This document shows positions 1 through 7,970 of a DNA stretch of 64,000 nt, one piece after another. The notes beneath the pieces were generated by a model. That model saw only the letters and a program-made list of their open reading frames with translations. It had not been told where the DNA came from and made no database searches. Made by a program: the position numbers and the translations under genes. The DNA is from Ornithinimicrobium flavum (GTDB lineage: Bacteria > Actinomycetota > Actinomycetes > Actinomycetales > Dermatophilaceae). The stretch spans positions 1,364,001-1,428,000 of the forward strand of contig NZ_CP038213.1 in NCBI RefSeq assembly GCF_004526345.1, read 5' to 3'. Numbering within the stretch: the first letter of the stretch is position 1; every line of letters starts with the position of its first letter.

Positions 1-1
1 G

Positions 2-2683
2 GGGGCCGTCCCGGAGCTGGTGCTGGGGGACCTCGGCCGGCTGGCCTGGCCGGCGCTCGCCGGGGTCGTGCGGGCGGGGGTCACGCTCGTCCCCGGGCCT
101 GGCCTCACCCTGGTGGAGCTGGGGGACGGCACGGTCGAGCTCGGCCTGGACCTGACCCGGCGCGACGAGGGGTTGCGCGTGGGGGTCTCGGTGCAGCGCG
201 CGGGGGAGGGTGACACGGGGGAGGGCGACACGGCGGGCGTCGACGGCGGGAGGCTCTTCGTCGTGGGGAGACCGGGGCACGGCCTCGCCCGGGTGAGCGA
301 GGCCGGCGAGCTGACCCTGTGGCCGTTGACCTCCGAGCCGGAGCCGCTGCTGGCCCAGCTGCTCGAGCGCGGTGAGCCGGTCCTGGTGCCGGAGCCGGAC
401 GTCCAGCGCTTCCTGGCTCACTACTACCCGTCCCTGGCCCGCAGGGTCCGGGTCACGTCCCGGGACGGCACGGTGGACACCGCGGAGGCGCCGGGGCCGG
501 TCCTGCGGCTCACGCTCACCCCCGAGCCGGAGCATCGTCTGCGGCTGCGGTGGACGATCGCCTACCCCGTGCCGGGCGGGGACGAGGTGGTGGAGGTCGG
601 GCTGGAGCACCGTCAGGACGACCCGCCGCGCGACCTCGGTGCCGAGGCTCGGGCGGTGGCGGCGGTCGGGCCCCTGCTGGCGGCCTGCCCCGAGCTGGTC
701 GAGCACCCGCCGAGGGGGGTGCCCCGGCCGGTGACCGAGCGCGCCCTCCAGGGGCGGAGCACCATCGTCTTCGCCACCCAGGTGCTCCCGATGCTGGAGG
801 CCGCCGAGGAGGTCGAGGTCGTGCTGGAGGGGGAGCTCCCGACGTACGAGGAGGCGGAGGAGGCGCCGGTCGTCGTGCTCGACACGAGCGAGGGGGCGGC
901 CGACGACTGGTTCGACCTGCACGTCAGTGTCACCGTGGCGGGCCAGACCGTCCCTTTCGAGCCGCTCTTCGCCGCGCTGGCCCGGGGTGACGACATGATG
1001 CTGCTGGAGTCGGGGACCTTCTTCAGCCTCGACGTGCCGGAGCTCCACACCCTCCGTCGTCTCATCGAGGAGGCGCGCGAGCTGGAGGACCGGCCGCCGC
1101 GGGAGGCGACGGTGGGGCTGACCCGGTGGCAGGCAGGGCTGTGGGAGGAGCTCACCGACATCGGCGTGGTGCGCCGGCAGAGCCAGGCGTGGCGGGAGAG
1201 CGTCGACGCCCTGCTGGCGCTCGGGGAGGGAGGCGGTGACCTGGCTCGGGCCAAGGTGCCCGACCGGTTGCAGGCCGAGCTGCGTCCCTACCAGCTGGAG
1301 GGGTTCGAGTGGCTGGCCCGGCTGTGGGACCACCGCCTCGGTGGCGTCCTCGCCGACGACATGGGTCTGGGCAAGACCCTGCAGATGCTGGCCGTTCTCG
1401 CCCGGGCGGAGGAGCGAGGTGACCTGGCCGAGGGCCCGGTGCTCATCGTGGCCCCGGCCAGCGTGGTGCCGGTGTGGGCCTCCGAGGCCGCCCGTTTCGC
1501 ACCCCACCTGCGGGTGGCGACGATCGCGGCCTCTGCTGCCAGGCGGGGCACCGACCTGGCGACCGAGGTGGGCGGCGCCGACCTGGTCGTCACGTCATAC
1601 ACCCTCCTGCGTCTGGGGGAGCAGGAGTTCCGGCAGCTCCCGTGGAGCGCCCTGGTGCTGGACGAGGCCCAGGCGGTCAAGAACCCCAGGTCCAAGACCC
1701 ACCGCGCCGTGCGAGGCGTGGGCGGCGTCCGTACGTTCGTCCTCACCGGCACCCCCCTGGAGAACTCCTTGAAGGACCTCTGGGCGATGTTCGCGCTGGC
1801 GGCCCCCGGCCTGTTCGGTTCGGCCGAACGGTTCACCAGGGGTTATGTCCGACCGGTCGAGTCGGGCGACCCGGCCGACCGCGACGAGGTCCTGGGGCGG
1901 CTCCGACGCCGGATCCGTCCGTTTCTGCTGCGCCGCACGAAGCGGGAAGTCGCCGCGGACCTGCCGCGCAAGACGGAGCAGGTGCTGTCGGTCCCCCTGG
2001 CGGTCCAGCACCGCAGGGTCTACGACCGGCACCTGCAGCGGGAGCGGCAGCGTGTGCTGGGGCTCCTGGCGGACATGGACAAGAACAGGGTCGCGATCTT
2101 CCGTGCCCTGACGATCCTGCGTCAGCTGGCCCTCGACCCTGGCCTGGTCGACCCCGAGCACGCGGGCATCGCCACCTCGTCCAAGGTCACCCTGCTGCTG
2201 GAGCACCTCGTCGAGCTGGCCGCGGAGGGACACCGGGCACTGGTCTTCTCCAGCTTCACCAGCTACCTCGCCCTGGTGCGCGAGGCGCTGGAGGCGCGGG
2301 GGATCCCGTACAGCTACCTCGACGGGCGCACCCGCGACCGCAGCGCGAGGGTCGAGGGCTTCCGCAACGGCGACGACCCGGTCTTCCTCATCAGCCTCAA
2401 GGCCGGAGGCGTGGGACTGACGCTCACGGAGGCGGACTACGTCTACGTCCTCGACCCGTGGTGGAACCCTGCGGCCGAGGCGCAGGCCGTGGACCGCACC
2501 CACCGGATCGGGCAGACCCGCCCAGTCAACGTCTACCGGCTCGTCTCCTCCGACACCATCGAGGAAAAGGTGGTGGCGCTGCAGGCCCGCAAGCGGGAGC
2601 TCTTCACGACCGTGGTGGACGCGGGTGAGTTCCGCTCGGGCCGCGTCTCGGCCGCGGACATCAGGGGACTGCTGGACGACTGA
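2..2683 (+). CDS. SNF2-family DNA-dependent ATPase/helicase, 5' end outside window
   Basis: Superfamily 2 ATPase of the Swi2/Snf2 class, expected to translocate on or remodel double-stranded DNA and protein-DNA complexes in the cytoplasm. The frame is open from base 2 with no stop, so the true start is probably upstream; the first start codon inside is GTG at 20, giving 887 residues. Numbered from there, motif I (DDMGLGKT) is at about 446-453, motif II is DEAQ at about 548-551, motif III LTGTPLEN at about 575, and motif VI HRIGQTR at about 828. The roughly 400 N-terminal residues are acidic and have no motif I recognise. The C-terminal half is typical of bacterial SNF2 proteins. A second SNF2 protein occurs at 34.9-37.5 kb. 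Confidence 0.93.
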   Translation, partial: GAVPELVLGDLGRLAWPALAGVVRAGVTLVPGPGLTLVELGDGTVELGLDLTRRDEGLRVGVSVQRAGEGDTGEGDTAGVDGGRLFVVGRPGHGLARVSEAGELTLWPLTSEPEPLLAQLLERGEPVLVPEPDVQRFLAHYYPSLARRVRVTSRDGTVDTAEAPGPVLRLTLTPEPEHRLRLRWTIAYPVPGGDEVVEVGLEHRQDDPPRDLGAEARAVAAVGPLLAACPELVEHPPRGVPRPVTERALQGRSTIVFATQVLPMLEAAEEVEVVLEGELPTYEEAEEAPVVVLDTSEGAADDWFDLHVSVTVAGQTVPFEPLFAALARGDDMMLLESGTFFSLDVPELHTLRRLIEEARELEDRPPREATVGLTRWQAGLWEELTDIGVVRRQSQAWRESVDALLALGEGGGDLARAKVPDRLQAELRPYQLEGFEWLARLWDHRLGGVLADDMGLGKTLQMLAVLARAEERGDLAEGPVLIVAPASVVPVWASEAARFAPHLRVATIAASAARRGTDLATEVGGADLVVTSYTLLRLGEQEFRQLPWSALVLDEAQAVKNPRSKTHRAVRGVGGVRTFVLTGTPLENSLKDLWAMFALAAPGLFGSAERFTRGYVRPVESGDPADRDEVLGRLRRRIRPFLLRRTKREVAADLPRKTEQVLSVPLAVQHRRVYDRHLQRERQRVLGLLADMDKNRVAIFRALTILRQLALDPGLVDPEHAGIATSSKVTLLLEHLVELAAEGHRALVFSSFTSYLALVREALEARGIPYSYLDGRTRDRSARVEGFRNGDDPVFLISLKAGGVGLTLTEADYVYVLDPWWNPAAEAQAVDRTHRIGQTRPVNVYRLVSSDTIEEKVVALQARKRELFTTVVDAGEFRSGRVSAADIRGLLDD

Positions 2684-2710
2684 GTCCGGGCCGACCTGCG
2701 ACGATGCGGT

Positions 2711-3364
2711 ATGCCGCCCGCCCTGGACCATCTCGTTCTCGTCGTCCCCGACCTTGACGCCGCCGTCACCGACCTCGAACGCCGCACCGGTGCGCGCGCC
2801 GTCGCCGGCGGGGCGCACCCGGGGCGCGGGACGCACAACGCGCTGCTCGGACTCCGTCAGGAGGGCAGCGCCCGGTCCTACCTCGAGATCCTGGCCCGGG
2901 ACCCTGCCCAGCCGGACGTGGCCGAGCAGGACGTCCTGCTCGGGGCCGGGCCTACGTTGGCGACGGGCGTGTCGCGGCTCTTCGGCTGGGCGGTCCGCAC
3001 CGAGCCGGCCGAGCTCGCGGCCACCCTGCAGGCGGGGCGGGAGGCAGGGGCGGACATGGGGGAGGAGATCGCGGCGTCCCGGCGCACCCCGGGCGGGCTC
3101 GAGCTCTCGTGGCGCCTGGCGGTGCCTCGACCGCTGGGGTTCGGCGGGGTGCAGCCCTTCCTGCTCGCGTGGGACGACGCCCATCCGACGGACGCCGACC
3201 TCCCGACCGTCGACCTGCTGTCGTTGGAGCTGCGTCACCCCGCGGCGGAGCGGGCCGGCGCAGTCCTGCGAGCACTGGGGGTCACCGTCCCCGTCCTGCC
3301 GGGCCCCGCGGCGAGCCTGACCGCGCGGCTGTCGACGCCCCGGGGGGAGGTCGTGCTGACCTGA
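2711..3364 (+). CDS. VOC-family (glyoxalase-like domain) protein
   Basis: 217 residues beginning DHLVLVVPDLDAA, the opening beta-alpha unit of vicinal oxygen chelate proteins, and matching the long glyoxalase-like (Glyoxalase_3) type in which one chain carries both half-modules. It starts with ATG 27 bases after the helicase stop and may be co-transcribed with it. Substrate and metal are not evident: H6 and later acidic residues are candidate ligands, but I cannot assign a full set. The family includes dioxygenases, lyases and resistance proteins, so only the fold is called. It converges on the HNH nuclease gene. Confidence 0.75.
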   Translation: MPPALDHLVLVVPDLDAAVTDLERRTGARAVAGGAHPGRGTHNALLGLRQEGSARSYLEILARDPAQPDVAEQDVLLGAGPTLATGVSRLFGWAVRTEPAELAATLQAGREAGADMGEEIAASRRTPGGLELSWRLAVPRPLGFGGVQPFLLAWDDAHPTDADLPTVDLLSLELRHPAAERAGAVLRALGVTVPVLPGPAASLTARLSTPRGEVVLT

Positions 3365-3461
3365 GGGCCGGTCAGATCGGATCGGCGTGGGTCGAGTCAG
3401 CCTCGCCTGCGCTGGCCCTCGCGACCTGGGCCCAGGGCCTGGGGCACGGGCACGGTGGGCC
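3365..3461. other. Convergent intergenic stretch
   Basis: Ninety-seven bases between two converging genes. It contains a short self-complementary CCTGGGCCCAGG near 3425-3437 but no U-tract, so a terminator is possible but not supported strongly. Confidence 0.25.
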
Positions 3462-5528
3462 TCAGTCGGAGCGCTCGTCCTCCTGGTCGTGGCCCTGTCG
3501 CCGGCTGGGGTGAGCGTCGTCGGCGTCGTCCTGGTCGATCCTCAGCAGGCGGGCGACGTCCTGAGGGTGCTCGGGAGGGCCGGGGACCCGCCGCCCGGTG
3601 CGGCCGTCCGTGTGGTCCAGGGTCAGCCAGGAGTCCGGACGGGACCAGTGCCCCGGGCGGGAGGCGAGGGCGGCGTAGAGCGCCTGACCCGCCAGGTCCC
3701 GCCGGTCGTCGAGGTCCTCGGGGTGCACGGTTGCGAGGTACTGACGGTAGTCGTGGACCCGGCTCCGGGTGACCTGCCCGAGCAGGGTCGTGAACGTCAG
3801 GTCGCGACGCTCGTTGATGGCCAGGCTCAGCTCGCGGAGGGTCTTCACCCGATGGGTCCGCTTGTCGAGGTCGGCGAGGTTCTGCTCGGTGGTCACCCCG
3901 CCGGGCAGCGCCCCGAAGGGGATCACGTGGTCGATCTCCAGCGAGCGGCCGGTGAGCCGGCTGAAGGGGGACCGGGAGTAGACGTCCGCCGCGTGCACCT
4001 GCCGGCGCATGTCGGCATCCGGCCGGTAGGCCGCTATCGTCCGCTCCACGCTCCGCCCGTCCGCCGGGTCGACGAGGATCCGGTGCAGGGTGGTGCCGGG
4101 AGTGCAGAAGAGCTCCCGGGCATGACCAGGACTGATGAAGGCAGGGTGCGATCCCACCATCTCGGCGACCAGGCCGCGCCCACGACGGTCCGCCTGGGGT
4201 GGTCCGCTTGGCCGTGGTGGGTCGGGTGGGTCGGGTGGGTCCGGTGGGTCGGGTGGGTCCGATGGGTCCGATAGGTCCGGTGGGTCCGATAGGTCGGGTG
4301 GCTCCGGTGGCTCCACGGGTTCCGCGGTGCCTGTCGGCGGGGTGACGCTGTCGGAGGGATCGGACCGGTGCGGGACATCCTCCGACAGGTCGCCGGCGCA
4401 GGTGGCGCAGATCGGGTGGCCGATGCCGAGGGCGTCCGCCGGGACGATGACCTGCATGGTGATGCGGGGGTGGCCGTTGACGACGGCCACCAGGTCGTCC
4501 AGCGTCTCCTCGCTCAGCTCGTCGAGCGCCACACCCTCGGGCAGGTCGATCGTGCCGTGCACGAGCGTGCCCAGCATCGAGTCGACGCTCAGCTGGGCCA
4601 ACGTCGCCCCGTGCCCCTGCCCGCGGAGGGTGCGGGCGATCCCGTCGTGCCGGGCATGCGCCGCCAGCACCTGGTGGATGGGCCCGGTCAGGACGAGGGT
4701 CGCTGTGCCGTCGTCGTGGACACGGACCCTCGCCCTGCGCTCGCGGTAGGCGCGACGCCGCTTCTCCCGCTCGGCCAGGACGTCGGTGCCCTCGCAGGCC
4801 ACGACCTCCCTCATCAGTGCCGCGTCGAAGTCAGCCTGCGGCCAGGGCTGACCGAGCGACAGCTCCCCGTCGGGGTCGAACCTCTCCGAGGCCGCCAGGG
4901 CGGGGTCGCTCCCGAAGAGCGCGTGGGTGACGAGCAGCTGCTGGTCCTCCGTCAACCCACGGCTGGTCGAGCTGGTGACCTCCCAGAAGCGGCGCACCTG
5001 CGGCCAGGCCGTCTCCCCGCGTCCGAGAGCGGACCGCACCGTCTCGCCCACCTCCGCCGGCGCCATGGCCAGGCCCACGAGCGTGGTCGCCTCGGCGATC
5101 CGCACCCCGAGGGCTGCCTGCGTCTCGGTGATCGCGCGTCGCTTGGTGTCGGCCTCCACGCGCCGGACCTGCCCGGGCGCGAGCGCGCTGATCGGGTCGT
5201 CCAGCTCCGCCAGCACCCCCTCCCGGCAGGTGACGACCAGGTCGGCGACGGCGGCGATCAGGTGGGCGTCCAGCTCGGCACGGCGCCGTGCCACGGAGGA
5301 GATGGCGTCCACGACCCGCGTCGCCCCCGCCCCCGGGGGACAGGTCAGACTCAGCACGGTGGGGGCCCTCGGCCTGGGGTGCAGGTCGACCGCCACGCGG
5401 CCCGGCGAGGACGCACGGTCCTCGCCGTCAGGTGCGGGGTGCCCCGCGCTCCGCGACCCGTGCTCCGGCACACCGGTCTGCCCCCTGATCCAGCCGGCCG
5501 CGAATGACTCCGCCACGCTGAGCGCCAT
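3462..5528 (-). CDS. DUF222 / HNH endonuclease domain protein (13E12-repeat family)
   Basis: Predicted nuclease of the actinobacterial DUF222-HNH (13E12) family, cytoplasmic. Start ATG at 5528 is chosen because a G-rich Shine-Dalgarno-like run lies about 8 bases upstream and a LexA-like box lies 43 bases upstream; a GTG at 5576 would add 16 residues and sit inside that box. From 5528 the protein has 688 residues, longer than many family members. DUF222 covers roughly the first 400 residues, then a Pro/Asp-rich linker at about 404-443, then an HNH region at about 520-570 with EIDHVIPF, an Asn in TEQNLADL and THRVKT. The Cys residues that usually bind zinc around this motif are replaced here (LDKRTHR where the family has a CxxHH-type end), so activity is uncertain. 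Such genes are multicopy and sometimes SOS-induced in relatives. Confidence 0.88.
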   Translation of the reverse strand: MALSVAESFAAGWIRGQTGVPEHGSRSAGHPAPDGEDRASSPGRVAVDLHPRPRAPTVLSLTCPPGAGATRVVDAISSVARRRAELDAHLIAAVADLVVTCREGVLAELDDPISALAPGQVRRVEADTKRRAITETQAALGVRIAEATTLVGLAMAPAEVGETVRSALGRGETAWPQVRRFWEVTSSTSRGLTEDQQLLVTHALFGSDPALAASERFDPDGELSLGQPWPQADFDAALMREVVACEGTDVLAEREKRRRAYRERRARVRVHDDGTATLVLTGPIHQVLAAHARHDGIARTLRGQGHGATLAQLSVDSMLGTLVHGTIDLPEGVALDELSEETLDDLVAVVNGHPRITMQVIVPADALGIGHPICATCAGDLSEDVPHRSDPSDSVTPPTGTAEPVEPPEPPDLSDPPDLSDPSDPPDPPDPPDPPDPPRPSGPPQADRRGRGLVAEMVGSHPAFISPGHARELFCTPGTTLHRILVDPADGRSVERTIAAYRPDADMRRQVHAADVYSRSPFSRLTGRSLEIDHVIPFGALPGGVTTEQNLADLDKRTHRVKTLRELSLAINERRDLTFTTLLGQVTRSRVHDYRQYLATVHPEDLDDRRDLAGQALYAALASRPGHWSRPDSWLTLDHTDGRTGRRVPGPPEHPQDVARLLRIDQDDADDAHPSRRQGHDQEDERSD
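4200..4320. repeat. Low-complexity 9-bp-type repeat in HNH gene, G-quadruplex-prone strand
   Basis: On the plus strand the sequence alternates GGGTCGGGT and GGGTCC-type units. On the coding (minus) strand it encodes repeated Pro-Pro-Asp and Leu-Ser-Asp units forming the linker between DUF222 and HNH. Runs such as GGGTCGGGTGGGTCGGG (from about 4218) fit the G3-N1-7 pattern four times over. The repeat is likely to vary in copy number. Confidence 0.8.
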
Positions 5529-5570
5529 ACCCCTCACCCCCTTGCTCCGTCCTCCCCGTGACCATGATGT

Positions 5571-5586
5571 TAGCACATCTGTTCGA
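5571..5586 (-). promoter_or_regulatory. LexA (SOS) box-like site upstream of HNH gene
   Basis: The 16-mer TAGCACATCTGTTCGA fits the actinobacterial LexA palindrome TCGAAC-N4-GTTCGA in 10 of 12 specified bases, with one half-site (GTTCGA) perfect. It ends 43 bases before the ATG at 5528, a normal promoter distance. Several mycobacterial 13E12-family genes are known LexA targets, so SOS control is a reasonable inference. Confidence 0.55.
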
Positions 5587-5618
5587 CACGGGGTGGGTTG
5601 TGGATCGCGTGTCGTGGA

Positions 5619-6247
5619 TCAGGTCCCCGTCACCCCGAGCCACCGCACGAGAGGTCTCAGCTGCTCCCAGTGCTCCCTGACCACCGGCAGGGACGAGGGG
5701 TCGTCACCACGTCACCGTCCTCGATCCACCGCGTCGCGGTGAGGGACCGGTGCCGCAGCAGGTCGATCCGGCGGTGGGACCGGGACATGCCACGGGGAGC
5801 CGTGGCGAGCCGGTCGCCCCCCACCTCCCATCCCTTCCGCCGCAGGGTGGCGGTGATCCGCTCCAGCTCGGGGCCGCTGCGCTCGTCGTCCACCGCCCGC
5901 CGGTATGACGCGAGTCGTCCGCCCGCCATCCGGTAGCACCCCGCACCGAGACGGAAACCGTCAGCGGACACCTCGGCATACCAGCCCGTCGCCTCGGCCA
6001 CCGGGACGAAGACGCCCTGGTGCGTCTTGTAGGGGCTCTTGTCGCTCGCGAACCGGACGTCCCGGTGGGGTCGGAAGGCCTTGCCCGTCCCGAAGTCCGG
6101 CTCCAGGCCGTGGAGGAGCGACAGCATCGGCGCGCGCACGTGCTCCTGGTAGTCCTCCCTGCGTCGCTCCCAGAACTCCCGCGTGTTGTCCTGCTCGAGG
6201 TCGACGTAGAAGTCGACGGCAGCGTGGGGGATCCCGGCGAAGGTCAC
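5619..6247 (-). pseudogene. DUF2461 family protein, frame broken near 5705
   Basis: Conserved protein of unknown function (DUF2461, TIGR02453 type). Family signatures are clear: VTFAGIPHAAVDFYVDLE at the start, NTREFWERRR, FRPHRDVRFASDKSPYKTH and the GWYAEVS.DGFRLGAGCY strand. GTG at 6247 matches the family N-terminus; an ATG at 6274 is an alternative. The frame stays open to a stop at 5657 but ends in unrelated residues after WIEDGDVV. The expected C-terminus (SLPVVREHWEQLRPLV) continues in the next frame to a stop at 5619. Adding one G near 5705 (so that VV is followed by DD) restores the whole protein. This may be real inactivation or a sequence error. Confidence 0.8.
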
Positions 6248-6307
6248 GGTCCCAGTATGAGGAGTGGGCCCCATGAGGCTGGTGAGGTCACGAAACGGCA
6301 ACGTTCT

Positions 6308-6327
6308 GTCGTGTCGGGCAACACGAC
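6308..6327. promoter_or_regulatory. Short inverted repeat in divergent promoter region
   Basis: GTCGTGT and ACACGAC arms of 7 bp separated by 6 bases lie between the divergent DUF2461 gene and the L,D-transpeptidase gene. It could be an operator or hairpin; no matching regulator is nearby. Confidence 0.3.
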
Positions 6328-6383
6328 CCCCTGATCACCACGTCTACTGGGTGGCAGTGGCCACGACGAGGGGACCGACGACC

Positions 6384-7217
6384 ATGAGACTGCAGCGCTT
6401 CGACCTCCGCGCCCGCGGCGCGCTGCCTGTCAGCATGCACCGGCGCACCTTCGTGCGGGGCGGTGTCGGCCTGGTCACCGGGGCGCTGCTCGGAGGGGCT
6501 TCCGACAACTACGACCTCTTCGCCGTCCCGGAGCCCGAGCCCGAGCCGGTGGAGCCCGAGCCGGTCGCGGAGCCGGCCCCCGAACCCCCGCCCGCCCCCG
6601 AGCCGGTCGAGCCGCCCCCGCCGACCGCCCTCAGCCGGGGGATGGGTGGGGAAGAGGTGTGGGCCCTGCAGGACGGGCTGAACGCCGCCGGCTACTGGTG
6701 CGGCGCTCCCGACGGCGGCTTCGGCCACCTCACCCAGCAGGCGGTCTACGCGCTGCAGAAGGTGCACGGGCTCTCCCGGGACGGGGTCGTGGGCCCCGCG
6801 ACACGGGAGGCGCTGGCCACCGGGCACCGACCCGTTCCCGCCACCGGCGGGGACCACCTCGAGGTGCACGTCGGCCCGCAGCTGCTGCTGGTGGTCCGGG
6901 GCGGCGCCACCCAGCTGATCCTCAACACCTCGACGGGCAACGGTGAGCCCTACGAGTACGACGGTGAGGAGTACGTCGCCCGGACCCCGAGCGGCGACTT
7001 CGCCGTGTGGTTCACCGACGGCAGCGGCTGGCGGCACGGTGAGCTGGGCGAGATGTGGCGGCCGATGTTCTACTCCGGCAACTACGCCATCCACGGCTCG
7101 GACTCGATCCCCCCGTGGCCCGCCTCGCACGGGTGCGCCCGGGTCTCCACCGCGGCGATGGACATGATCTGGGCGCAGGGGCTCCTGCGGATCGGTGACC
7201 GCGTGCTGGTCGTCTGA
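6384..7217 (+). CDS. L,D-transpeptidase with peptidoglycan-binding domain, Tat-like export signal
   Basis: Exported cell-wall enzyme expected to make 3-3 cross-links or attach proteins to peptidoglycan. Start ATG at 6384 has AGGGGA about 10 bases upstream, giving 277 residues; ATG at 6435 is an alternative. Residues 18-40 hold an arginine pair (HRRTFVRGG) and a hydrophobic stretch, resembling a Tat signal. A Pro/Glu-rich stalk follows (about 45-80), then a PG_binding_1 repeat (about 85-145: GEEVWALQDGLNAAGYW), then the YkuD catalytic domain. H237 and the SHGCARVS motif with H249 and C251 give the complete catalytic set. Confidence 0.9.
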   Translation: MRLQRFDLRARGALPVSMHRRTFVRGGVGLVTGALLGGASDNYDLFAVPEPEPEPVEPEPVAEPAPEPPPAPEPVEPPPPTALSRGMGGEEVWALQDGLNAAGYWCGAPDGGFGHLTQQAVYALQKVHGLSRDGVVGPATREALATGHRPVPATGGDHLEVHVGPQLLLVVRGGATQLILNTSTGNGEPYEYDGEEYVARTPSGDFAVWFTDGSGWRHGELGEMWRPMFYSGNYAIHGSDSIPPWPASHGCARVSTAAMDMIWAQGLLRIGDRVLVV

Positions 7218-7256
7218 CCCACCGGCCGTCGGAGCCACCCACTACCCTCCACAGGC

Positions 7257-7943
7257 GTGGACGTCTTCCTCGACCCTCACCCGGGGTGGATCACCATCGG
7301 CGGGCCGGACCACCTCGTCTACGTGGCCGGGCTGATCACCGTCGCCGCGCTCCTGCTCACCTGCCGCCGCTGGGTCCGTGACCACGCCGGGCTGATCCGC
7401 CGGGTCCTGGTCGTCGTCCTCGTCGTCCAGCAGGTGACCCTCTACAGCTTCTACGCGGCCACCGGCTGGGACCACGCGGAGTCGTTGCCGCTGCACATCT
7501 CGCGTGTCTCGGCGCTCCTCGGCCTCGCCTACCTCCTCACCGTCCACCCCAAGGTGATGGACGTCCTCTTCTTCTTCGGGCTCTGGGCCTGGGCCAGCTT
7601 CGCCTACCCGCAGAACATCCAGCCGGTCGACAACATCCTGGGCTGGAGCTTCTTCACCAACCACGTCATCACCCTGCTCATGCCGGTCCTGGCGTGGATC
7701 ACCACCGACTGGCGCCCCAGCCCGGCGGGGCTGCGTCGAGCCCTCGGGTGGTTCGCCGTCTACGTGGTCGTCGCGGTGGCCGCCAACGCGCTCACCGGCG
7801 GCAACTACTTCTACCAGCGCGAGAAGCCGCTGCTCCCCGGTCTCGGACAGCCGTGGTACCTCCTGCTCTCCGTCGCCGCCACGGCCGTCCTCTTCGTCCT
7901 CGGGTATGCGGTGGCCAGGCTCGTCGAGGTCGCGCGGCGCTAG
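7257..7943 (+). CDS. TIGR02206 (YwaF-type) integral membrane protein
   Basis: 228 residues starting at GTG 7257, with about six or seven hydrophobic helices. It carries family landmarks: SLPLHISRVSALLG, then NPQNI-like YPQNIQPVDNILGW, NALTGGNYFYQREKP and GQPWYLLL. The family (YwaF/TMEM164-like) has no established bacterial role that I can state. It follows the transpeptidase by 39 bases and may share its transcript. Confidence 0.8.
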   Translation: MDVFLDPHPGWITIGGPDHLVYVAGLITVAALLLTCRRWVRDHAGLIRRVLVVVLVVQQVTLYSFYAATGWDHAESLPLHISRVSALLGLAYLLTVHPKVMDVLFFFGLWAWASFAYPQNIQPVDNILGWSFFTNHVITLLMPVLAWITTDWRPSPAGLRRALGWFAVYVVVAVAANALTGGNYFYQREKPLLPGLGQPWYLLLSVAATAVLFVLGYAVARLVEVARR

Positions 7944-7970
7944 CCGGGCCGGGCGGGGCAGGATGGGCGT

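Noticed and set aside
3387..4274. Plus-strand Gly/Val-rich protein opposite the HNH gene
   Set aside because: Shadow of the DUF222-HNH coding strand; its repeat tail is the antisense of the PPD linker.
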